A DNA stretch of 64,000 nt, from NCBI GenBank assembly GCA_938034875.1, contig CALHND010000007.1, forward strand, positions 1 to 64,000. Direction: 5' to 3'. The notes below the pieces were generated by a model. That model ran no database searches. It was not told the origin of the DNA and worked only from the letters and a program-made list of their open reading frames with translations. The DNA is from an uncultured Clostridia bacterium. Lineage in GTDB: Bacteria > Bacillota > Clostridia > Oscillospirales > Acutalibacteraceae. Position numbers and translations under genes: made by a program. Position 1 is the first letter of the stretch; every line of letters begins with the position of its first letter. Of this stretch, positions 17,922 through 26,727 are shown one piece after another.

Positions 17922-18635
17922 TTAGAGCGGATTTTTTGCAATTTTAGCCGATACGCGAGGAAAACCTGTCGGCGTGTGTGTAATTTTAGCTACTGTAACA
18001 AGCACTCTTTCACTGCCGTCGGCAAGTGCAAGCTGCTTTATATCTTCCTGCTTGCCGCCCATTTTGGCTAATGCGGCGGTTGCTGAGTTACATTCATCAA
18101 ATGCGCTCGGGCCTTTCATGGCAATAAATTTTCCGCCCACTTTAACAAAGCCAAGGCAGTATTCTGCAAGCAAATTCATTGCTGCAACAGCTCTTGCGGT
18201 AGCAAAGTCGTACTTTTCGCGCATATCGGGGCGCACCGCAGTTTCTTCGGCACGGCCGTGTACAGCATTAACTGTCAGGCCCATTCGTAAGGCGGCTTCG
18301 TTCAAAAACGTTATTCGCTTCATTGTGCCGTCAAGCAGTGTAATTTTCATGTCAGGACGGACAATAGCGACCGCTAAACCGGGTAAACCGGCCCCACTGC
18401 CTACGTCAATAAGCGATGCACCTTGCGCCGGCTGTGCCGCCGTAAAAATCGACAGCGAGTCGGCAAAGTGGCGTGTGACAATCTCAGACGGCTCAGTTAT
18501 TGCCGTCAGGTTCATTTTTGCGTTCCATTCAATCAGAGTGGCGGCGTAAATTTCAAATCTGTCGCACATTTCGGGGGAAAGCTCCACACCAAGCACAGCA
18601 CATTCTTTTTTCAGTTGTTCAGTATTAATTACCAT
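17922..18635 (-). CDS. rsmG: 16S rRNA (guanine527-N7)-methyltransferase
   Basis: 237 residues, Rossmann SAM-dependent methyltransferase of the GidB/RsmG family. Motif I is 'LIDVGSGAGLPGLAVAI' and the N-terminus carries the family phrase 'WNAKMNLTAITEPSEIVTRHFADSL'. It methylates G527 of 16S rRNA; loss of this enzyme gives low-level streptomycin resistance in other bacteria. It overlaps the mnmG stop by one base, the classical mnmG-rsmG pairing. Confidence 0.96.
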   Translation of the reverse strand: MVINTEQLKKECAVLGVELSPEMCDRFEIYAATLIEWNAKMNLTAITEPSEIVTRHFADSLSIFTAAQPAQGASLIDVGSGAGLPGLAVAIVRPDMKITLLDGTMKRITFLNEAALRMGLTVNAVHGRAEETAVRPDMREKYDFATARAVAAMNLLAEYCLGFVKVGGKFIAMKGPSAFDECNSATAALAKMGGKQEDIKQLALADGSERVLVTVAKITHTPTGFPRVSAKIAKNPL

Positions 18636-20506
18636 TATTTTTTATCCTGCTTATCAAGCCAAATCAGCAAAACAGTGATGTCAGCAGGGTTTACACCCGA
18701 AATGCCGACCGCCTGACCAATGCTGACGGGGCGTATTTTGTTTAATTTTTCGGCGGCTTCAATGCGAAGACCGGTTATTTCTGTGTAGTTTATGCCGTCG
18801 GGCAGCAGCCGCTTTTCAAGTCGGTGCAGTTCGTTGGCTTGTGCAACCTGCTTTTTAATGTATCCCGCATACTTGATTTCAATTTCCACCTTTTCAATTA
18901 CCTCAATCGGTAAGTCAGGCCGATTAGTGTCAAACGGAGCCAGACAAGCGTAATCAATTTGCGGACGGCGGATAAGTTCGGCCAGGTGAACACCGCCTTC
19001 AACGGGCGATGTTTCATGTGAAACAAGCATCTCATTCAGTGCGTCGGATGGGGGAATTACGGTGCGTTCCAAACGCTCAATTTCTGCTTCTTTTTGGGCT
19101 ATTCGTGTCAAGTAACGCTCCCATGTTTCGTCGCAAACCAGTCCCAGCTTTCTGCCGCGTGGCATCAGTCGCTCATCGGCATTATCTTGACGCAATATCA
19201 GACGATATTCCGAACGGGAAGTCATTACTCGATAGGGATCGGTACAACCTTTTGTTACCAAATCGTCTATCAGCGTGCCAATGTATGACGATGAGCGCTC
19301 CAAAATAAACGGAGGCTGTTCTTTTACCTGCAAAGCGGCATTTATTCCAGCAACAAGTCCTTGCGCTGCAGCTTCCTCATATCCTGATGAGCCGTTAAAT
19401 TGGCCTGCGCCAAAAAGGCCTGGCAATGATTTAAATTCAAGCGTTGATTTAAGCTCTGTTGGGTCAACGCAATCGTATTCAATAGCGTATGCGGTGCGCA
19501 TGAATTTTACATTTTCAAGTCCGGGTATAGAACGGTACATTGCAATCTGCACCTGTTCAGGCAGGGAGGACGACGCTCCTTGTAAATACATTTCCTCGGT
19601 GTTAAGACCGCACGGCTCGATGAAAAGCTGATGACGCGGTTTATCGGGGAAACGCATTATTTTATCCTCTAAGCTGGGGCAATATCTGGGGCCCACACCC
19701 TCAATTTTGCCGCTGTATAAAGGAGAAAGGTGAATATTTTCGGTAATGATGCGGTTGGTTTCAGCATTTGTATAAGTGACGTGACAAACCGCCTTATTTT
19801 GCGGCGGCTGTGTGTGAGAATATGAAACGGGCGAGGTAATTTCGTCACCCGGTTGTTCGTCTAATTTAGAAAAATCAATTGATGAACGGTGAATTCTTGC
19901 GGGGGTACCTGTTTTGAACCGGCGCATGGGAATGTTTAGCTCTTTAAGCGATTTGGCAAGCTCCGTTGAGGCAAACATACCGTCGGGCCCCCCCTCATAC
20001 GATACGTCGCCAATAAAAATTCTGCCGCCAAGAAATGTTCCCGTGGCAATAATTACGGCTTTCACTTTGTGAATTGCACCCAGCTGGGTTTTTACAGTCC
20101 AGCTGTCGCCATCACGTTTTAATTCAGTTATTTCTGCCTGCCGAATGTCGAGGTTCGGCTGCATTTCAAGTGCGTGCTTCATGTATCCACTGTAATCACG
20201 GCGGTCAACTTGCGCACGCAGTGAATGTACCGCAGGCCCTTTTCCTCGGTTAAGCACGCGGTACTGTATCAGTGTGGCATCGGTTGCTTTGCCCATTTCA
20301 CCGCCAAGAGCGTCAATTTCGCGGACAAGGTGCCCCTTTGCTGTGCCGCCAATTGACGGATTGCACGGGCAGTTGCCCACCCAGTCCATGCTGATGGTGA
20401 AAACGGCAGTTTTGCAGCCCAGTCGTGCCGAGGCAAGTGCCGCCTCAATTCCTGCATGACCGGCGCCGATGACCGCCACATCATAATTTTCTGCAATATA
20501 GTCCAT
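18635..20506 (-). CDS. mnmG: tRNA uridine-5-carboxymethylaminomethyl modification enzyme MnmG
   Basis: 623 residues, FAD-dependent. It has the N-terminal dinucleotide fold 'VIGAGHAGIEAALASARLG', the family signature 'CNPSIGGTAKGHLVREIDALGG' and a C-terminal MnmE-binding helical domain. With MnmE it installs the cmnm5 group on wobble U34 of several tRNAs. Its coding sequence contains a parS-like site (19010-19025), as chromosomal parS sites often lie inside genes. The gap to upstream mnmE is 97 bases. Confidence 0.97.
   Translation of the reverse strand: MDYIAENYDVAVIGAGHAGIEAALASARLGCKTAVFTISMDWVGNCPCNPSIGGTAKGHLVREIDALGGEMGKATDATLIQYRVLNRGKGPAVHSLRAQVDRRDYSGYMKHALEMQPNLDIRQAEITELKRDGDSWTVKTQLGAIHKVKAVIIATGTFLGGRIFIGDVSYEGGPDGMFASTELAKSLKELNIPMRRFKTGTPARIHRSSIDFSKLDEQPGDEITSPVSYSHTQPPQNKAVCHVTYTNAETNRIITENIHLSPLYSGKIEGVGPRYCPSLEDKIMRFPDKPRHQLFIEPCGLNTEEMYLQGASSSLPEQVQIAMYRSIPGLENVKFMRTAYAIEYDCVDPTELKSTLEFKSLPGLFGAGQFNGSSGYEEAAAQGLVAGINAALQVKEQPPFILERSSSYIGTLIDDLVTKGCTDPYRVMTSRSEYRLILRQDNADERLMPRGRKLGLVCDETWERYLTRIAQKEAEIERLERTVIPPSDALNEMLVSHETSPVEGGVHLAELIRRPQIDYACLAPFDTNRPDLPIEVIEKVEIEIKYAGYIKKQVAQANELHRLEKRLLPDGINYTEITGLRIEAAEKLNKIRPVSIGQAVGISGVNPADITVLLIWLDKQDKK
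19010..19025. promoter_or_regulatory. parS site 2 (inside mnmG)
   Basis: TGTTTCATGTGAAACA, the exact reverse complement of the site at 16648. It is a one-base variant of classic parS and lies within the mnmG coding sequence. Confidence 0.85.
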
Positions 20507-20603
20507 TAAAATGCCTTCCTGACATTGTTATTTTATAATATTTACCGTAAAGGTACTAATTATTAAATCGCGTGGGTAGAGAGTGGATAAATAAACCCGT
20601 TTG

Positions 20604-21968
20604 TCACTTTCCGACACAAAACGAGCTGAAAACTTCGTCAACAATGGTTTCGCTGACACGTTCACCCGACAGCTCGCTTAAAGCTGCAATTGCTTCGTCG
20701 AGCATTACACCGACTGCGTCAAGAGTCAGTCCGCCGTTTACGGCAATGAGCCCTTCCGAAACGGCGCTAAGCGCACGCAATGCGCAGTCACGCTGTCTTT
20801 CGGTGGTCAGCATGGCAGCCGATGGGTCAATGCTGTCGGCGCCTGTTACATCGGCAACAGCCGCACCAACTTTGTCAGCGCCGTCGCCCAATTTTGCCGA
20901 TAGGGAAACGGTGTGCTGCACAGCCGCCGCAATTTTATCTATATCAATTTTGCTTGAAAGATCGCTTTTGTTGATAATTGCAACCGCTTTTTTTCCTTTA
21001 AGCGCTGCAAGCAGTGACATATCGTCACTGTCAAGCGGTCTGGATCCGTCAAACACAGCCAAAACAAGCGACGCAGTATTGATTCGGTTTCGAGCCATGC
21101 CGACACCAATTTTTTCAACAGTATCGTCGGTGTCGCGCAGTCCGGCCGTGTCAGACAGCCGAAGCTTTACGCCGCCCACGGTGACGCTTTCTTCTACAAT
21201 GTCGCGTGTAGTGCCGGCAATATCGGTTACAATCGACCGCTCGCTGCCGCACAGCATATTCATAAATGTGGATTTACCCACATTCGGCTTGCCGACAATG
21301 ACGGTGTCGATGCCTTCTCGCACTATTTTGCCGTTTTCAAAGTCGGCAATAAGCTTTTCTAGGTCGGTTTTTGCCCGAATAAGACCGTCGCACAGCTCGT
21401 CCGAGCTAACTTCGGGCACATCCTCGTCGGGAAAATCGACCCATGCCGAAATGTGTCCCGCAAGGGTGACAAGACCGCTGCGAATATCGTTTATTCGGCG
21501 GTAAAGCACCCCTTCGCGACCCGAAAGAGCCGCTGCGTGCTCAAGCCCAGACTGAGCGCCGATTAACTGCATGACCGATTCGGCTGCTGTCAGGTCCATT
21601 TTGCCGTTTTCAAACGCACGTCGAGTAAATTCACCCGCCCGTGCAAGCCGTGCGCCTGCCGCAAGTACAGCCGCAAGCACGCGCTTTAGTATATAAACGC
21701 TGCCGTGGCACGACAGCTCAACAACATTTTCGCCTGTAAAAGAGTTTGGTGCGATAAATTTTAGCGCCACAACTTCGTCAATGTCTCCTGACAAGTCAAA
21801 AACGTGGCCGTACAGCGCTGAATATCCACCGATTTCACACAGCTTTTTGCCGCTGACCGAACGAAAAACACGGTCGGCTACTGTGGCGGCATCTTCGCCC
21901 GAAATGCGAATAACGCCCAGTCCTGCCGACACAAGCGGCGTGGAAATTGCAGCGATTACTTCGCTCAT
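20604..21968 (-). CDS. mnmE: tRNA modification GTPase MnmE
   Basis: 454 residues. It has an N-terminal tetrahydrofolate-binding domain, a helical domain and an inserted G domain (G1 'GKPNVGKST', 'DTAGLRDTDD', 'INKSD'). It ends in the catalytic 'FCVGK' C-terminus, whose cysteine is diagnostic. It partners MnmG in wobble-U modification. Its ATG overlaps the nadC stop by four bases, so the tRNA-modification genes appear to be carried on the NAD-biosynthesis transcript. Confidence 0.97.
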   Translation of the reverse strand: MSEVIAAISTPLVSAGLGVIRISGEDAATVADRVFRSVSGKKLCEIGGYSALYGHVFDLSGDIDEVVALKFIAPNSFTGENVVELSCHGSVYILKRVLAAVLAAGARLARAGEFTRRAFENGKMDLTAAESVMQLIGAQSGLEHAAALSGREGVLYRRINDIRSGLVTLAGHISAWVDFPDEDVPEVSSDELCDGLIRAKTDLEKLIADFENGKIVREGIDTVIVGKPNVGKSTFMNMLCGSERSIVTDIAGTTRDIVEESVTVGGVKLRLSDTAGLRDTDDTVEKIGVGMARNRINTASLVLAVFDGSRPLDSDDMSLLAALKGKKAVAIINKSDLSSKIDIDKIAAAVQHTVSLSAKLGDGADKVGAAVADVTGADSIDPSAAMLTTERQRDCALRALSAVSEGLIAVNGGLTLDAVGVMLDEAIAALSELSGERVSETIVDEVFSSFCVGK

Positions 21969-22804
21969 ACCTTAATCCTCATTGAAATGTCGAACGCCTC
22001 GACCGAATGGGTGAGTGCGCCGACCGAAATAATGTCAACGCCCGTTTCAGCGATAGCCCTTATGCGCTCGGCTGTAACATTGCCCGAAGCTTCGCACAGC
22101 GCTTTGCCGCCAACGATTTCTACCGCTTGCTTCATTGTGTCGCAGTCCATGTTATCAAGCATGATAACCTCGCATCCTGAAGCAACCGCCTCACGAACTT
22201 CGTCCAAATTGCGTGTTTCAACCTCAATTTTAACCATGTGACCAAGCTTTTGGCGTAGTTTTGCCACGGTGGCGGTAATTCCGCCCCCTGCGTCAATGTG
22301 GTTATCCTTTAGCATTGCGCCGTCGGATAAATTAAATCGGTGGTTTTTTCCGCCGCCGCATACAACAGCATATTTTTGCAGAGCACGCAGTCCAGGCAAA
22401 GTTTTACGTGTGTCGGTCACAGCCGCATTAGTTCCGTCGCACAGGCGGACAAGCTCGTTTGTTGCTGTGGCGATGCCCGACATATGCTGAATAAGGTTAA
22501 GCGCAGTACGTTCGCCCGTCAGCAATGAGACAGCGCTGCCCGTCATTTCGGCAACAATGTCACCTTTTTTTATGATGTCACCGTCTTTAAAATGAGCGGT
22601 GAAGCTAATTTTGTTATCAAGCAGCTCAAAAACACGTTTTGCTACATCGATTCCGCACAGCACGCCATCTGCTTTTGCAATAAAATAGGCTTCGGTTTGC
22701 TTGTCCTCATCGAGAAGCAGACCTGTTGTGGTGTCAATGTAATTGACATCCTCTTTTAGCGCCGATTTAATGATATCATCAACATAAAACTGTAATAAAG
22801 CCAT
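21965..22804 (-). CDS. nadC: Nicotinate-nucleotide pyrophosphorylase (carboxylating)
   Basis: 279 residues, quinolinate phosphoribosyltransferase. It converts quinolinate and PRPP to nicotinate mononucleotide. Family features include 'LTGERTALNLIQHMSGIAT', 'DTRKTLPGLRALQKYAV', 'GGGKNHRFNLSDGAMLKDNH' and 'EVETRNLDEV'. Third step of the nadA-nadB-nadC pathway; 11 bases downstream of nadB. SD AGGTGA precedes the ATG. Confidence 0.97.
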   Translation of the reverse strand: MALLQFYVDDIIKSALKEDVNYIDTTTGLLLDEDKQTEAYFIAKADGVLCGIDVAKRVFELLDNKISFTAHFKDGDIIKKGDIVAEMTGSAVSLLTGERTALNLIQHMSGIATATNELVRLCDGTNAAVTDTRKTLPGLRALQKYAVVCGGGKNHRFNLSDGAMLKDNHIDAGGGITATVAKLRQKLGHMVKIEVETRNLDEVREAVASGCEVIMLDNMDCDTMKQAVEIVGGKALCEASGNVTAERIRAIAETGVDIISVGALTHSVEAFDISMRIKV

Positions 22805-22815
22805 AATATTTCACC

Positions 22816-24261
22816 TCATATAGTACTTTTGAGTATTATTTCAGCAATTTTGGCGAGGCTTTTTACCTCGATGCAAACCGGGGTGGTAGCAAATCCGCCT
22901 TTTTCCAGTCGATCGCCGATTTCTTTTACCTTTATCAGTCCCTTTTCGGCGGTCGTTTGGTCGGGAATGACAAAATATGCACGTTGCATAATTTCACGAA
23001 TGGTGGTACGCATGCCAGTCGGCAGCGGTGCGCCGTCAAGCGACACTGTTGTGCCGATTTTTCCGGCAAATGTACCGTCACGTCGGCTCATTATGTGCTG
23101 TGCGGCACGACGACCGAACACCAGCGCCTCAAGCAAAGAGTTGGATGCCAGTCGGTTTTTGCCGTGAACGCCTGTGTGACTGCATTCGCCCGCCGCATAT
23201 AAACGGTCAAGTCGGGTTTTGGAGTTAAGGTCGACATCGATACCGCCCATTAAATAGTGCTGACACGGAAAAATGGGAATGGGCTGTTTGGTAATATCGA
23301 TACCTTCAAGCAGACAACGCTCGTGTATCATAGGGAAACGGTCAAGCAAAAATTCAGGCGTACGGTGAGTAATGTCAAGATAAAAATGGTCGTTACCCAT
23401 GCGGCGTGATTCCAAAATAATTGATTTTGATACAACATCGCGTGGAGCTAATTCAAGACGATCATCGTAGCGCTTCATGAAGCGCTCGCCCTCACAGTTT
23501 AAAAGATAAGCTCCTTCGCCACGCACCGCTTCGCTGATTAAAAAACGCTCGCGTCCCTCGGCCGAGGCAAAAGCGGTGGGGTGAAACTGAACATAGTGAA
23601 GGTTTTTAATTTTGGCGCCCATATAATATGCCGCCGTGATGCCGTCGCCCGTTGCAATAGCCGAATTTGTGGTGTATTTGTAAACTCTGCCGATGCCGCC
23701 CGTAGCAATTATTGCATAGGGAGCGCCGACAGCCCTAACGCCGTCGTCAGTGATGAATTCTGCAACAATGCCGCTTGAAACTTCGCGCATATTTGCCATG
23801 TGCAGACCGCTTTGAACGTCAATGTTACTGCGCTTAGCTACTTCACTAACAAGCGCATCCATAATAGCGCGGCCGGTCGAATCCTTACGGTGAATGATGC
23901 GTTTGCGGCAATGGCCGCCCTCAAGAGTCATGTGCAGGTCGCCGTTTTCGTTGCGGTCCCACGCAATGTCCATGTCGAGCAAACGGCGCAAATCGTCAGG
24001 TCCTTCTTTTACCATCACTTCTACTGCTTCGCTTAAGTTTTCCTGCTGTCCGGCAATCATAGTGTCAGAAAAGTGCAGGTCAAAGCTGTCATTAACGGGG
24101 TCAAGAACTCCTGCTACTCCGCCCTGCGCAAGAGATGAGTTGCACAGAAAAATGTCCCTTTTCGCAGCAACGAGCACCTGAACTTCGCTGTCAAAATTGA
24201 GCGCAGCGTACAGTCCGGCAATACCGCCGCCGACGATAATAACATCATACTGTTCTTTCAT
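22816..24261 (-). CDS. nadB: L-aspartate oxidase / FAD-dependent NadB
   Basis: 481 residues, FAD flavoprotein that oxidises aspartate to iminoaspartate. It has the N-terminal 'VIIVGGGIAGLYAALNF', 'NSSLAQGGVAGV', the substrate loop 'HPTAFAS', 'SEAVRGEGAYLLN' and 'GECSHTGVHGKNRLASNSLLEALVFG'. It is shorter than the E. coli enzyme (about 540), with a reduced C-terminal helical domain. In an anaerobe fumarate is the plausible electron acceptor (inference). Confidence 0.96.
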   Translation of the reverse strand: MKEQYDVIIVGGGIAGLYAALNFDSEVQVLVAAKRDIFLCNSSLAQGGVAGVLDPVNDSFDLHFSDTMIAGQQENLSEAVEVMVKEGPDDLRRLLDMDIAWDRNENGDLHMTLEGGHCRKRIIHRKDSTGRAIMDALVSEVAKRSNIDVQSGLHMANMREVSSGIVAEFITDDGVRAVGAPYAIIATGGIGRVYKYTTNSAIATGDGITAAYYMGAKIKNLHYVQFHPTAFASAEGRERFLISEAVRGEGAYLLNCEGERFMKRYDDRLELAPRDVVSKSIILESRRMGNDHFYLDITHRTPEFLLDRFPMIHERCLLEGIDITKQPIPIFPCQHYLMGGIDVDLNSKTRLDRLYAAGECSHTGVHGKNRLASNSLLEALVFGRRAAQHIMSRRDGTFAGKIGTTVSLDGAPLPTGMRTTIREIMQRAYFVIPDQTTAEKGLIKVKEIGDRLEKGGFATTPVCIEVKSLAKIAEIILKSTI

Positions 24262-24281
24262 TTTAAATATTGCGCTTCCTT

Positions 24282-25202
24282 TCAGTTGCCGCAGCGGAGC
24301 ATTTCGTCAATGCATTTTTTAGCCGCCAGTCGCTCTTCTTCATCCATTATTATTTCTTCGCCGCCTTGCCCGGTAACTGCGCTCAGCAACCGTTCAAGGT
24401 CGGTGTATTTCATGTCTTTGCACATCAGTTTTTCCGGTGCGAGCTGGAAAAAACGGCGGTCCGGGTTCTTTTTGCTAAGGTATTCAAAAACGCCGCATTC
24501 GGTGCCGATGATAACAGGCTTTGTAGTTTTATTTAAGCAAAAATCAATAATTCCGCTTGTTGCGCCGACATAATCGGCGAGAGCGACCACTTCGCTCGGC
24601 GCTTCGGGGTGAACGGCAAAAAGCGCGTCAGGATGCTGCTCCTTTGCAGAGAGTACGTCGTCAGCAGTAAGCGCATTGTGCACCGGGCAGTAGCCGTCCC
24701 ACATGATAAACTGCTTTTCGGGCACAGCGGCGGCAACAAATGCGCCAAGATTTTTATCGGGGATAAAAAGAATTTTATCATTACCGCAATTTTTGCAGAT
24801 TTTGATAGCGCTTGACGAGGTTACACAAACATCAGCCTGCGTTTTAAGTGCGGCTGTGGTGTTGATGTAAGCGCAAACGGTGACATCCGGGTTTTCCTTG
24901 CGGAACTTTTCCACTCGGTCGGGGCTGATTTGCTCCGCCATGGGGCAGGTCGCTTCGGGTGCAGCAAGAATAACTCGCTTTTCGGGTGACAGGATTTTGA
25001 CTGTCTCTGCCATGAAACGCACGCCGCAAACGATTACCGTGTCACAGTCGAGCTCTTGCGCGGCCTGAGACAGCTTAAAAGAGTCGCCCGTAATGTCGGC
25101 AAGATCGATGATGTCAGGGGATTGGTAGGTGTGAGCAAGAATTTTTACTCCTCGCTTTTCCTTTTCATCCCTTATTTTCTGCATAATTTCGGTTATTATC
25201 AT
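24282..25202 (-). CDS. nadA: Quinolinate synthase A
   Basis: 306 residues. [4Fe-4S] enzyme condensing iminoaspartate with dihydroxyacetone phosphate to quinolinate. Cluster cysteines are visible in 'APEATCPMA', 'GTECGVFEYL' or 'WDGYCPVH', and 'LMCKDMK'; pathway phrases include 'AHTYQSPDIIDLADITGDS'. I start at the ATG at 25202, preceded by GAAGGAATTGCA. The frame extends 13 codons further to an unsupported TTG. First gene of nadA-nadB-nadC-mnmE, with its own promoter at 25247-25275. Confidence 0.96.
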   Translation of the reverse strand: MIITEIMQKIRDEKEKRGVKILAHTYQSPDIIDLADITGDSFKLSQAAQELDCDTVIVCGVRFMAETVKILSPEKRVILAAPEATCPMAEQISPDRVEKFRKENPDVTVCAYINTTAALKTQADVCVTSSSAIKICKNCGNDKILFIPDKNLGAFVAAAVPEKQFIMWDGYCPVHNALTADDVLSAKEQHPDALFAVHPEAPSEVVALADYVGATSGIIDFCLNKTTKPVIIGTECGVFEYLSKKNPDRRFFQLAPEKLMCKDMKYTDLERLLSAVTGQGGEEIIMDEEERLAAKKCIDEMLRCGN

Positions 25203-25246
25203 TGCAATTCCTTCTTTGGCTATATTTATCCATTCTAACAAATAAC

Positions 25247-25275
25247 ATTATACAATATATGCATGGTGATTACAA
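25247..25275 (-). promoter_or_regulatory. Promoter of the nad operon
   Basis: On the minus strand, TTGTAA (25275-25270) and TATAAT (25252-25247) are 17 bases apart, about 45 bases upstream of the nadA ATG. No obvious NadR/NiaR operator was recognised. Confidence 0.7.
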
Positions 25276-25504
25276 TGCGCTAATGTAACAAAATGTGACG
25301 TATAAGGGTGTGTTAGGCGGTTATTTTGTCAAAAAAAGTTGTGTTTTTAGGAACGGTTTGATATACTGTGAAAATATGAAAGCAAGGTGTCTGACCGACC
25401 GAGTGAGCGCTCAACAAACGGCGCTGGTTACAGCAAATGATAAATATTCGTGCAGTCGGTCAAGGAAAACAGCGTTACACCATGCAAAAGGGGATGGGCG
25501 CATT

Positions 25505-26416
25505 TTGAAAAACAGTCAGCGTTTGGGTGTTGTATTAACCCTCCTTGGCGGTATAATGTGGGGCGTTTGCGGCAGCTGCGGCCAGTTTTTGTTTGAAAAT
25601 AAGGGCGTAACATCGGGATTGCTTGTGCCGATTAGGCTGACGGTGGCGGGGACAATCATTTTGCTGGCGCTGGTTGTGTGCAAAAAGCCTATTTTTGTGG
25701 TTTGGCGCAGCCGAAAGGACGCCATCGAAGTGATAATTTTTGCGATTTTCGGCATGATGCTGTGCCAGTATTCATATTTTACGACCATACAGTATTCTAA
25801 CGCAGGCACGGCGACCGTGCTGCAGTACACGGGGCCTGCCATGATATTGGTTTACCTGTGTATAAGGGCAAAACGGCTGCCAAAACTGTTTGAAATAGCG
25901 GCGCTCGTCTGTTCGGTCGTCGGAGTGTTCATTCTTGCAACCCACGGGGACATCGGCTCGCTTGCCTTACCGCCAAAGGCGCTGTTTTGGGGCATAATCG
26001 CCGCAGTCACGCTGGTTATTTACAATTTACAGCCCGTACGGCTGATTGATAACTTTTCTACACTTACGGTTATGGGCTGGGGAATGATCATCGGAGGCAT
26101 TATACTTACAGCGGTCATGCGCCCGTGGACAATGTCGGCTAACTGGGATGCATCGGCGCTTGCCGCGCTGGCGTTTATCGTGCTTTTTGGCACAATCGCC
26201 GCATTTTACTGCTATCTATCAGGTGTAAAACTAGTCGGTGCGGCTAATGCCAGCCTGCTTGCTTGCATTGAGCCGGTTGCCGCAACGGTAGTATCGGTCG
26301 TTTGGCTTAAAGTAAGGTTTGATCTTATCGATTTGGTCGGTTTTGTGTTTATTATGGCGGCGGTGTTTATTATATCACTGAGACAAGTAAAAAATGAAAA
26401 AAGAGCTGATGGATAA
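25505..26416 (+). CDS. EamA/DMT-family transporter
   Basis: About 304 residues with ten hydrophobic segments in two EamA halves, a drug/metabolite transporter of unknown substrate. It opens 'LKNSQRLGVVLTLLGGIMWGVCGSCGQFLF', a common beginning in Clostridia. The open frame extends 70 codons upstream, but that part looks non-coding. I prefer the TTG at 25505, which follows AAAGGGGATG and gives the family length. It is divergent from nadA, which raises the possibility of NAD-precursor or amino-acid export, though nothing in the sequence shows that. Confidence 0.85.
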   Translation: MKNSQRLGVVLTLLGGIMWGVCGSCGQFLFENKGVTSGLLVPIRLTVAGTIILLALVVCKKPIFVVWRSRKDAIEVIIFAIFGMMLCQYSYFTTIQYSNAGTATVLQYTGPAMILVYLCIRAKRLPKLFEIAALVCSVVGVFILATHGDIGSLALPPKALFWGIIAAVTLVIYNLQPVRLIDNFSTLTVMGWGMIIGGIILTAVMRPWTMSANWDASALAALAFIVLFGTIAAFYCYLSGVKLVGAANASLLACIEPVAATVVSVVWLKVRFDLIDLVGFVFIMAAVFIISLRQVKNEKRADG

Positions 26417-26443
26417 GAGCTGTACCATTAAGGACAGTAAAAA

Positions 26444-26475
26444 AGCTGTGTAGAAAATTTCTACACAGCTTTCCA
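26444..26475 (+). terminator. Terminator-like hairpin after the EamA gene
   Basis: AAAGCTGTGTAGAAA / TTTCTACACAGCTTT, a perfect 15-bp stem with almost no loop; the following T-run is poor. The rest of 26417-26727 shows no gene or other element. Confidence 0.7.
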
Positions 26476-26727
26476 TTTTGTCTTATACCGTAACAAACAG
26501 GTCATTTAGGCACCAAATATCACTTGTTAGCAAAACCTAAAACCCTTTTTCCGATTAAAAATGAAAATACGAATATAAATTATACGTCCCAAGGCGTTCT
26601 ATTACCAGGCGTATAACGAAGACTGGTGCATATATAGGTTGTAACAACGCACATGAGGTTTGTCAATAATTGTACATTGTTACTTCTTTCTTTTTATGTA
26701 GTTATGGAACAAATCTAGATTTCCTTT

